This document shows, one piece after another, positions 41,686 through 51,339 of a stretch of 64,000 nucleotides of DNA; the first letter of the stretch is position 1, and the number at the start of each line of letters is the position of its first letter. A program made the translations under genes and the position numbers. The DNA is taken from the NCBI RefSeq assembly GCF_010015585.1, contig NW_022985071.1:124001-188000 (forward strand). The letters run 5' to 3'. A model generated the notes under the pieces. That model worked only from the letters and a program-made list of their open reading frames with translations, did no database searches and had not been told where the DNA came from. The stretch is from Eremomyces bilateralis CBS 781.70 (Eukaryota > Ascomycota > Dothideomycetes > Eremomycetales > Eremomycetaceae).

Positions 41686-42240
41686 ATGCATTTCTCCACC
41701 ACCCTTGCCCTGACCTGCCTGGCCTCCGTCGCCATGGCCCTGGACAAGCCGCTCGACATCAAGATCACCAACGCCGGCGAATGCACCCGCAAGACCGTCG
41801 CCGGCGATAAGATCCAGGTCCACTATCGCGGAAGCCTCGAGGACGGCACCGAGTTCGACGCGAGCTACAATCGCGGGCAACCGCTGGGCTTCGCCGTCGG
41901 GACAGGCCAGGTCATCAAGGGGTGGGACCAAGGATTGTTCGATATGTGCCCCGGCGACAAGCGGACGCTGACGGTCCAGCCGGAATGGGCTTATGGCGAC
42001 AGAGATTTGGTATGATTGCTTGTGGTTTTGATTTTCTGGGCATTTTATATTGATATCACTGTTATAGGGTGTCATTCCTCCGAATAGCGTTTTGAGTAAG
42101 TGACCTGTGCAGCTGTTTTCAAGAAGCGGCGGATGATTAACGGTTGGATAGTCTTCGAAACGGAATTGGTCGAAATTGAGGGCGTCGAGAAGGAGACGGT
42201 TGAGAAGGTCGAGGAGAAGGAGGAGAAGGAAGAGTTGTAA
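41686..42240 (+). CDS. FKBP-type peptidyl-prolyl cis-trans isomerase, secretory pathway (FKBP2-like)
   Basis: Three exons, 41686-42009, 42068-42095 (28 bp) and 42152-42240, with introns of 58 and 56 bp; 146 aa. A signal peptide (MHFSTTLALTCLASVAMA) leads to one FKBP domain with VHYRGSLEDGTEFDASY, GQVIKGWDQGLFDMCPGDKR, PEWAYGDRDL/GVIPPNSVLIFETEL, i.e. the usual FK506-pocket aromatic residues. It catalyses proline isomerisation during folding. The tail is a Glu/Lys coil ending KEEL, which resembles the HDEL/KDEL ER-retrieval signal, so ER-lumen location is inferred. Size and architecture match fungal Fpr2/FKBP13-type proteins. Confidence 0.93.
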
Positions 42241-42527
42241 TTGAACAGCCCTCGGATCTATTGAAAGTACCTGTACAGCGAGCAACATGAATCGTCACTG
42301 TGCTGCTCCTTTATAGCAGAACATTCGAGCTTCCGGCCCACATACACAAGCACATTCCTCGGGACCCGCTGCTCTCTACACCAACTTTTGAAGTCAGATG
42401 CGAACCATTGCCGTGATCGGACTTTATTAAAACAGTACGAGATCCAATTCAATTCCCCAGCATGTCCAAGACGCCGACCCTTCCACGGACACCTCCCGCG
42501 AACCAGACTTTACGAGCAGGCACTCGA

Positions 42528-43103
42528 CTAATCTTGATTCTGCGCATACTTCTCCAAGTTCCCCACCGCGTTGTCCAATTCACGTATCCGCTGGCCTATC
42601 CGCCGTTTGATCTCCTCACCTAGTTCCGTATCCGGCCCTTCCACCACGGCCTTGTATGCTTCCGCTAGCTTATTTAATGCGTCTCTGGCGGCTTCTCGGT
42701 CCCCTGGGGCGTAGGTGGTGTTCTTCTCGGTTTCTTCCGCGGCGATTTCGAACTGGGGTCGTTAGTTGTAGGCTTTATACCGGTGGATTTGGAACACACC
42801 TCGTCTCTTGCCTCACCGTACCTGTACTCTGGTTAGCAACCTGGTAACCCTTCCAGCTGAGGTATTGGCGGGTTGATACATGTCTTGCAATTCTTCCATC
42901 GTCGCATCCGCTTCGGTCTTAGAAGCGAAAGTCCGTCTACCGTAATTTAGACCGTAACTTGGTAAACATGACGCATTTCTGAAGGCGTCAATGGCGGGCC
43001 TTGATGTGAAGCATCGAGGGCGGCATGCAGCGTATGTGGATACGGACAAGACACTGCTCCGGTTCAATGAAGAACGGGATAATCGCAATAATCTTTGGGC
43101 CAT
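42528..43103 (-). CDS. Small mitochondrial protein of unknown function
   Basis: Three exons on the minus strand, 43103-42880, 42821-42800 (a 22-bp micro-exon) and 42752-42528, with introns of 58 and 47 bp; the frame closes to 156 aa. The N-terminus is rich in Arg, Ser and Leu without acidic residues (AQRLLRLSRSSLNRSSVLSV, then CFTSRPA and RRTFASKTEAD), a good mitochondrial presequence. The mature part is a helical, acidic protein (ATMEELQDM/YGEARDE/FEIAAEETEKNTTYAPGDRE, then GEEIKRRIGQRIRELDNAV) that could form a helical hairpin. I believe it belongs to a conserved filamentous-fungal family but cannot name a function. It shares a short promoter with the divergent gene at 43386. Confidence 0.75.
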
Positions 43104-43385
43104 GGTAACCTGAGTAGTGCAATCGAAGAATTACAGGAAAGCCAATAGAATTGAGGATCAGGACGATGAAGGTACAAATGATGTTTACAGAATAATACTC
43201 GACATCAAGAGACAAGAAGTGATGCAATCGGTGTAGGTCAATTGCAGGGATGAATCTTAGTGGAGGTGGCGGACCCTTCATCGCGATTCAATACTTCAAC
43301 TTTCACCAACTTACTCTCCATCTTCGCTGCCAGTAGAGACCATAGCGTGCTTATCTCCTCATCCTCCCATGGTTACGGAGGAACT

Positions 43386-44375
43386 ATGATCGTAGGGATA
43401 TGCATTATCCTCCTATCTGTGTCTTTCTTCGTCTACCAGCGGGACCCTGCGAGATGGAATCGATATCTCCATCCCGCCCCAGCCACCGATGCGTCACCCT
43501 CAAGCAAGTCACCATCGCCGGGTCCTGCAGATGACAATAAAGAGGAGTTGGATGGCAGAATATCAAGCGTGGGAATTGTTATAGAGGAGAGGACGCCAGA
43601 TGTCGAAGCCAGCGAAAGTCGCGACTCAACTCCCAAAGCGAACGCCACCACGAACGGCATCCCTCCGATTCCATCTTTCTCTTTAGAGTCCGATACAGCC
43701 AGCGATGACGATTACGATGACACGGATACCATGGCCCCTCCAGTCTTCCCCGCTCCCAACTCTGCACAGCGCGCATCCGCCGGCCCCATCCCCGCCAGGT
43801 TCCGCCTCCCCAGTTCCGCGCCGCGTGCGCCGACTACGTCCCCTCAACTCATGGCGCCTCCACCCGTCCCCATGCGGCGACCACCGGTTCCAGGCACCGC
43901 TGCCTCCCTGCGCGTACCGAACGGACCAATCCCGAACCGCGCAGCCCCGACACAGAGCAGCCTTGGGGTCCCTCTGTCCACCGCCGTCCGGGCGCCGAAC
44001 CCACGGAAGAAAGTGACGTTGGAGCCCGGACACTCGCCTCTCGACTGGGCGGCGCTCAAGCGGTCCAGCGCGAACCTATCCGGGGTTTCGTCGCTTCAGA
44101 GAGTCACGCCGTCGCAGCTGAAGCAGCACAATGGGCGGAAGGGGAAGCCGGCGTGGTCGGCGTATCAGGGGAAGGTGTATAACGTTACGCCGTATGTTCC
44201 GTTCCATCCTGGGGGAGAAGGAGAGATTAGGAGGGCGGCGGGGAAGGATGGGGAGAAGTTGTTCAATGAAGTGCATCCGTGGGTGAATTGGGATAATATG
44301 CTTGAGTCCTGCATCGTAGGCATCATGGTTGGAGAAGCGGAAACCTTGAAATCGCCGTTGGATGAGGTTGATTGA
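43386..44375 (+). CDS. irc21: Cytochrome b5-like heme-binding membrane protein (Irc21-like)
   Basis: The frame is open from 43260, but ATG 43386 is the more likely start: it places a membrane anchor (MIVGICIILLSVSFFVYQRD) at the N-terminus and leaves about 280 bp of shared promoter. From there the protein is about 329 aa. A long Ser/Pro/Ala-rich linker follows, then the Irc21-type block KVTLEPGHSPLDWAALKRS and a C-terminal cytochrome b5 domain. Heme ligands are the His of PFHPGGEGEI and the His of EVHPWVNWDNMLE. S. cerevisiae Irc21 is a cytochrome b5-fold protein of unclear function, so an electron-transfer role is only inferred. Intronless. Confidence 0.85.
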   Translation: MIVGICIILLSVSFFVYQRDPARWNRYLHPAPATDASPSSKSPSPGPADDNKEELDGRISSVGIVIEERTPDVEASESRDSTPKANATTNGIPPIPSFSLESDTASDDDYDDTDTMAPPVFPAPNSAQRASAGPIPARFRLPSSAPRAPTTSPQLMAPPPVPMRRPPVPGTAASLRVPNGPIPNRAAPTQSSLGVPLSTAVRAPNPRKKVTLEPGHSPLDWAALKRSSANLSGVSSLQRVTPSQLKQHNGRKGKPAWSAYQGKVYNVTPYVPFHPGGEGEIRRAAGKDGEKLFNEVHPWVNWDNMLESCIVGIMVGEAETLKSPLDEVD

Positions 44376-44619
44376 GGTTGAATGTGAACATATTTATGTC
44401 TCTGACATGATTTTGATTATGATACCCGGGTTTGGATTCATGTTTCTATAATTGTGATATGAGTTCAATGTTGTTAGGAAGTACGGTAACATGTATAGGT
44501 TGACCTTGTACAAACCACTCTTAAATAGCAATCATAAAGGAGCAGCAACTCATTTTCCGATATCATATAAGTTACTACAACCGAAATAACCTCCGTGGTG
44601 AAGATTAATATCCCACCTT

Positions 44620-44627
44620 TGACGTCA
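44620..44627. promoter_or_regulatory. Palindromic CRE site TGACGTCA
   Basis: A perfect 8-bp ATF/CREB element lies 146 bp upstream of the Nbs1 start codon. In filamentous fungi AtfA-type bZIP factors bind such sites in stress responses. Regulation of this gene by AtfA is inference. Confidence 0.45.
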
Positions 44628-44772
44628 GGCGTCGACTGTCGTTCACGTGAGTTCGCGAAACCGCGCGCTGTCGCCTGGAGAGAAGCGCGTCTTTCTCCTC
44701 GGTCTCCACCGCAGCACTTTAGACCGGAGCTTTTGCTCGTGCATCCAGCAACGGCTGTAACGGACAACCAAC

Positions 44773-47448
44773 ATGTGGACGCTGGAGAGTACCGGCGACC
44801 TTTTCGGAGGTAATATCAGCTGCGACATCTCTCCATATCCCCGAACTAACGATTTGGCAGGTCGGCAAATATGGCTTCGTCCAGGAACAAAGCATTTGTT
44901 CGGACGGACTAAACCTCCGCAGGGTGAAGGCAGTCCTATTGAACGTAAGAATCCGAAGATATAGTGGCATGGGAGCACGTGGTTCTGACCGAAAGCAGGC
45001 AATCACTATATCGACAACAAGTCCGTTTCGCGCAAGCACATAGTAATCGAAGTCCAGACCGTGCACCCAGGAGCAGCTGTACGTAGAGTCCTGTCCATAC
45101 CACACTATCTTCGAGTCGCTAAGGAATACAGACCTCTCTTCGATCGAGATCGAAGATTACAGTCACGGACACATCCAAAGTCGGTACCAAGGTGGACGAG
45201 GACAAGTTCTCTGGAAGTTCAAGAGAGCTATCGAATCATGAGCACCGTATCCAGCTCGGTCTCTATGATCAGGCATTCATGTACGTTTCCTCAGTTGCGG
45301 AGTACCAATGATATATGCTGATAAATCCCCAGTGTCAAGTGGCAGCCCGTCGTCATCACCTTTATTTCCTACCCCAAGTCGCTGAAGAATAACCCCGATC
45401 CCTTCAAGATCATGCAGGAGCGACTTGAACCCCTCGATATCAAGATTACCCGCGAATATGTTGTAGGATCGACTACGCATATCGTCTCGAACAAGCGGAA
45501 CATTGCGACAGGCCTCCAGGCTCTCATCAACGGGTCCTACATTGTGACGGACAGTTTTGTCGACGCAGTGATGGAAGCTGCTCAGGCTCCCGCCGATGCA
45601 TCCGATCCAGATTCCGATTTTCTACTCGACAATGACTTCTCCAACATGCCAAACCCAATGAAATACATGCCGCCGGCCGGTAAAGAACCCATTCCTCGAC
45701 CGCCGGAGTATTTCAAGCCCAACCCGGCACGGGCGGACATCTTCAGCGGATATACGTTCATATTCTCGAACAGCACCCAATTTAAGTCTCTCGGTGAAGT
45801 GGTCAATACGGGCGGCGGAAAAGCGTTTGAGTTTGAACTAAAACCGCAAGTGTCAACCGTGCAGGACTTTATTACGTATGTCGCCAACATCGCCGGCGAA
45901 AAGGGGTTGAGTAGCATCCGCAATTTCAAGTCCGGAAAGGGCATTGTCATTGTTCGAAACAAGGATAACGATTCCTGGACTAGTTCCTGGCAACGACAAG
46001 TTGAGGCGGAACTGAAGCAGGAAGCTCTAAATCAGAATGCGTTGCTTGAAATTATCCTAACCATTAACCCCAGCGTTTTGAGGAAACCTCTGACCGCTGG
46101 TATTGAGGTCCCTTCCAGCTTCCCAGCTCCTCCAAGCTCCAGTATGTCATCTGTTCTGCTGTGTTTCTTGTATATGCTAACGTCCATAGCGCAACCAAGC
46201 CAGAGATATATCTCGCAGCCGTCTGCGCAATCCAGTCGACAAACTCAAGTCGAGTCTGAGAGTGTGGAGATGAAAACCGAATCACAACCGCGTCGTCGAC
46301 CACCAAGGAAGCTCGTCACCCAGAGCCGCTTCACAGGGTTTGATGATTATAAACCGGAGCCGCGTTCCATGGTCCCAGAGCCAGAAGAGGACAGTCTCAT
46401 TCCGGACTCTGTACCGGACGCGGACGTGGAATCTGAAGCCCAATCTGTGGATCATATGGAGATTCAACCGGTAGGGACTCGATCTCGGAAACGAAAGGCA
46501 TCCCCGGTCGAAGGAGACAAGGGAGATCTAGTCGATGAGCTTCTGTCCGGTACGGCCGCTATGAAACGGCGTCGACTTGCGCAAGGCGTGGAAGGGGGTG
46601 CAAAGTCACGCACACGCGCTCAGTCGATTTCGCGAGAAGAAAGCTCCGGCCGCACTAGCCTCTTCAAGAAGAAAAAGAAGGACGTGGAGATCGACGTCCT
46701 CGAGTCCGCGCGAGAACGACGGGAGGCAGAGGAAGAGGTGGGTCGACTCGATGCGGAGGCGTTACACAGTGCGATGGAGGGGATGGACATCGAGGCGATC
46801 AGAAGCTTAGTGCAAGTGGAGGAGATGTTGATCCAACCACGCGCGAACAAGCCAGCTCCGGCCAGCGGTGACCGGTGGGACGACCGGTGGGACGGGCGGA
46901 GGAATTTCAAGAAGTTTCGGAAGGTGGGGGGGCAGGCTCCGATGCGCGGATCGAAGATCATCGTGCCACTGGAGGAAGTGAAACGGAAGGAATATGGGAT
47001 GGGGCAGGACTACTTTTTCGAGGAGAACAGCGGTGCCAGGCCACCGATCCCAGCGGGCAGCACTTTCGAGCGGACCCAGGATTCTCTACCCACCGGTCAA
47101 CAACAGAGCAAACACCCAGCGGCATCTCCACGTGACGGGAGCGAAGCGCCGCGCAATGCCGCGACAGTCGATCTGACGTTCGAAGATGACTATCAAGACA
47201 CGATGGAGGTGCCCGAGTCGCCGCAGACGGTGGCGTCCGAGACGCAGCGATCGAAACGGAGCACGAAGGGTACGCAGACATCGACGACTCAGGCGTCAAC
47301 ATCAAAAGCTGCGAAGAAGAGACCAGCAGAGGCGGAGCCGCCGAGGCCGCCGCCTATGAAGAAAGCGAGGGCGGTGGCTAGAGCGAGGAGTCCGGATGAG
47401 AGTGAGGGTGAGGATGACTTGCGGTTCAAATTTCGGAAGAGGAGGTGA
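44773..47448 (+). CDS. nbs1: Nbs1, MRN complex subunit (DNA double-strand-break response; A. nidulans ScaA homologue)
   Basis: Six exons, 44773-44809, 44861-44944, 44999-45078, 45132-45280, 45333-46141 and 46190-47448. Introns are 51, 54, 53, 52 and 48 bp; the frame closes to 805 aa. The FHA domain is spread over the first four exons (IWLRPGTKHLFGRTKP, NHYIDNKSVSRKHIVIEVQT). Tandem BRCT-like repeats follow (LDIKITREYVVGSTTHIVS, GLQALINGSYIVTDSFVDA; IFSGYTFIFSNSTQF, NTGGGKAFEFEL). The disordered C-terminal half holds the Mre11-binding-type block NFKKFRKVGG (about residue 624) and ends DDLRFKFRKRR, where the ATM/Tel1-binding motif lies in this family. The intron at 46142 is a multiple of three and lacks stops, so it could easily be missed. 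Mre11-Rad50-Nbs1 senses and processes DNA breaks. Confidence 0.94.
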
Positions 47449-47914
47449 GCGTTATTATGCCCAAGAACATGTGCAGAGCGGCTTCTCTGCAATGGGATAT
47501 ACCGGATGGTTCTTCACGTGTGCTGAAATTTCTCCCCATAACTTATAATATGAACAGGGGCAACACAATGGGTAATCCAGGCGTGATGATATATGAAACA
47601 CATATATAAGCTGCTGCCTTTTATAGCAATCACTGCATTGCCGTCCATGACACCTCCGTCGTTTGACGAATGAAAAATGTATCCCGAAACCCCAAACTAT
47701 CTTCCCCAGTAGTCATCAATTCCTCGGCTCGAGCTCATGAGCAAAACAACATCAATGCCTATCACTGTGACTTTTCAACCAACATAATCCCCATAAACCC
47801 CCTAGATCCCTTCACACATCCCCCCTCTCCTCAAAATCAGGGCTCGCCATCCTCCGTACGCTCTTCTCCGGCATCATCGACATTCCGCTCCTCCGCTCCC
47901 CTTGCACTCCCATC
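47449..47914. other. Convergent 3' region, no gene seen
   Basis: Lies between the stop codons of the convergent genes Nbs1 and the hypothetical protein at 47915. It probably holds both polyadenylation regions. Confidence 0.6.
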
Positions 47915-50900
47915 TCAAGAAACCCACCCCGATCGCCCAGCGTCGAGGGATGATATCCTCCCGACAACCCCTGTACCATGAGGTGGTGGTGACCGCTTCT
48001 CGCGATAGGCGAGGGGGATGTGGTGGGGGTCGTGGGAGAGGCCTAGGGTGGAACGGAGGGGAGGAGAGGGTGGGTGAGAGGGTGGGGCGGGGAAGTGGGA
48101 GAGGGAGGGGGCCATTGGAGGAGGCGGAGGGTGGGAGTGAGTGTAGGATAATGGAGCGGAGGAGGAGTATTGCGGAAGGGGATGTTGCATTGGGGGAGGA
48201 GTGTGCCCTTGTTGAGGGGCGCTGTTGTATTGGGAGGGTGGCATTGCGTATTGCTGCCGCGGAGGTTGCTGAGAGGGGTAAGGATGGGCGGGTTGCATGT
48301 TGCGCTGCGCCGACGATTGCGACTGGTGGTGTTGGTAGGCGGCATATGGATGGCTGAAGTTGTAGCTCGGATTTGGTGGCGGTGCGCCTGGCATCGCCGA
48401 GTGTGGATGTTGGGGATGCATGGTATGCGCTTGAGGAGATCCGATCTCTTGCGAAGACAGCGCTGTGGTCGCTCCTGAAGGCGGAATTCCGCTTGGGTCT
48501 CGATACGTCATGGTTGGGCTCAGTGCTGTTCCCACTGCTGGAGATGTTGGGAACGTATATCCCCCACTCGTTATGTTCCTCTGGCTTGCTTGCATAGCCA
48601 CCTGGACACTCGGGCTTAAACAGGCTGAAGTAGCAGTTGGACTACTCATCTTCGCGCTCCGCTGGATGCTTCGTCCGTCTAGCTCACTGATCTGGTCGCC
48701 CTCCTCGGACAGCTCGTAGCCGAATACACCATGCAAGCCTCGTTTGTCGGCGTAAACATGTGCTTGGCCAGAATTACCAGCGCTGTCATCTACCCACAAG
48801 AGGCGACGTGTCCAGCACCAGCTGCGGGTCTGGATGGCTTCAATGGCGCGGAACGGATGAGATTCATTTCTTCTGGGTGTCGCGGAATCCCTAGTAGGCG
48901 GCCAGGGCGGGCAGCCAGTGAGGGGCGGGCTGAGGAAGTAGGAGACGCCTTGGGTATATCGTAGTGGTGAGACATCGACGGAGATGGTGGACAGGACTTG
49001 CAAGATGCCGTATAGAAGAAGCCAACGGCCGAGACGAGCTTCGCCTGGAGGAAGGTTTCCGTTCTGAGGCGACTTTTCGAACGATGACAGAGAGTCAAGC
49101 AAGGTGTTTTCTATACAAGCAGTCAGCTTGAAGCGCTTATACCTCCATATTCAAATATGTTACCTTCAAAAGTCGTTCCCAACCTGTTGATATTGGTCGC
49201 TCCATTGAACGCCAAACTTATCTGGAACTGTTCCTTTGGATCCTTCACCGTTACTGCTTTCCCCTTCTTAAACCCTCCGAACGAACCCAAGAACTTGTTC
49301 TTTGCCCCTTTCTTTTCATTCCCATTCAATCCAGTCTCGCCATGCAGCGAGGCCCGTGACACCGGGAGTAATGGGAGTGGATGGGGGATATGGAGGTAAT
49401 CTTTGCGTAGGTCCCAGGACACGACCATATCCGTGAATGGGAAGCCGCCAACATCAGCATCGAATGACCCTGACCGTGGCTTTGTTGAAACGATCTGCCA
49501 TTTACGGGACGGGCGCATTTCGTCCGCGTCCCACGCCGCATTGCGATCCACGAGATAGTCATACATGGCGCCGAAATCTTCTTGTAATCGCAGGGCAATG
49601 GTCCTGGACAACCAGCTCGCTCGGCCATCAGGATTGTTTTGCGTGATCCCAGAGTTGCCCCTCGGCCGATTTGCGCTTGATGGGGGAGGAGGCCATTCCC
49701 CATACGTGCGTTGGTAGAACTGCCAGAGAAAGAATTGGAAGTTCCGGAACGCAAGCAGGGCGGGATGGTCTTTCGAGACATGCCCTGCAGATTGGGTTCC
49801 TAGTAAGTTCGTGTACATGTCAGTGAAATCGAAATTTGTGAGCTGTTCTTCGGCACTCAGCACGCGGAGCTGGAGGGAGTTGTATGCATTTACGAGATTG
49901 TGCCGAGTAACAGGCGAGATTTGCTTGAATGCTGCTGAATGGATCGTGTCTTCGGTCATCATACCGACGGTATGTACGAAAGCCTCGACGAATCCTTCTT
50001 CCCATCGGACGGTTTCCTGTTCGCACCATGCCAGTAATCCTAGCGCGGCGTCCAGATTGCCACGAACATCGTCAAGCTTTCGGTCCGCAAGATAGTTCAC
50101 GACCATATCTACCGAGTTCCGCCGCTGGGACGGGTCGTTCAACTCGTAGTAGTTATCCATAACCGTCTGTAGGTCGGACAACATCTGCAAATACTCCTCC
50201 CCCACGATAGGCTTTCCGTACAGCAGGGCGATGAAATTCCTAGTCGCGATATGATGTCTCCGTAAGATTTGCGGAGACGTTTTCAGATGCGCCGGGGCCG
50301 GGAACCATATCTCATGAGTGATTTCGGCTTGTTCATTACTTCGCGCTGCCGTGGATGCAATGTCGCTTGCGGCTGAAGACAGCGGAGGAGTGTACTCGTT
50401 AAAACCGCGGAAATTGCGAGCACTGGGAGTCTGACTGGCCGACGACCGTGTCGTTCGAACAGTCGAGCCGCGTAGTAAGGTCGAACCAGATATTCGCTCC
50501 CCTGCCTGCCAGGGGCTGGATTCTTCTTCCTCGTCCAGAAAGCCGAGATTGGTTTTAGTCAGTGGATAGGAGGGATTTGGTGCTACGATTTGTGGAGCGG
50601 TCGAACTGGATCGGCTAGAGGGTGGCGTTATCTCCTGCTCTTGGTATATCTCGCCATACTTTAACAAGTTGACCAAGAACACCGACTTGGCCTGCTCCAG
50701 TACAGAAACATGGACTCGCAACGTCGGCGCTGCATCCACTTCGGATGTTTCCTCACTGAAGTAGACAAAGCAGTCCCCGCTTGTCATCCACATCTCGGAA
50801 TCATTCTCAAATCCTTTGTATTGCTGGGGTGCACGCCCATTGCCGACCCACAGCTTAATCCCTGACCATGTTATGTTCCGAATCGTCGCGGTTGTCTGAG

Positions 50901-51339
50901 GGCGATGGACATCTGATATTAATTCCCATCCTGTTGGACTGGCAAGGTCGGCCGTGTTCCTCCCTCCTCCAGTGCCCGTACTTGAGGATGCTTTCGTAGG
51001 GACACCTCCGCGTCTTCCTCGTGGTGCCGAGGATTCCTTTTTCCCCTCAGCTTTGTACCTCTCGTCCTCCTTTAAGCGGATGCTGACTTTACTGCGGCCG
51101 CTCTCACTCGGTGCACGAGAGCCACCGGGAGAGGGGCTGTCCACACTTCCATGACCGTGAGAGTGGCCACTGGGTCGTGTAGTTGTTTGGGAAGTAGACG
51201 AACGGCGTACAGGAGACCCCCAACCGCTTGAGGAGCGACTTTTGAACGAATCGGCGAAATCCTTGGCGGCCTGTTTCTTTTCTTTCTTTTCTATTTGCTT
51301 CTCAACGACCTTCCTGCTCCGTGCCCCTCGTGCAGCCAT
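47915..51339 (-). CDS. Conserved fungal hypothetical protein, 1,123 aa
   Basis: Two exons on the minus strand, 51339-49164 and 49110-47915, with a 53-bp intron (GTAACA ... AAGCTGAC ... TATAG); the frame closes. The basic N-terminus (about 1-40, KKEKKQAAKDF) and Ser-rich stretch to about 130 look disordered. A conserved globular region follows (GWELISDVHRPQTTATIRNI, GIKLWVGNGRAPQQYKGFEN, EMWMTSGDCFVYFSEE). The central helical part is typical of the family (EITHEIWFPAPAHLKTSP, RNFIALLYGKPIVGEEYLQM, FQFFLWQFYQRTYGEWPPPP). The last 250 residues are Pro/Gln/Ser-rich low complexity encoded by a G-rich plus strand. I recognise it as a widespread filamentous-ascomycete protein without a known role. 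No membrane segment or signal peptide is seen. Confidence 0.85.

Noticed and set aside
41554-42288. 244-codon minus-strand frame over the FKBP gene
   Set aside because: It is antisense to conserved FKBP exons and has no independent features.
43260-43385. Upstream start for the cytochrome b5-like protein
   Set aside because: It would add 42 residues before the membrane anchor and use up the short divergent promoter. ATG 43386 is preferred, though not proven.
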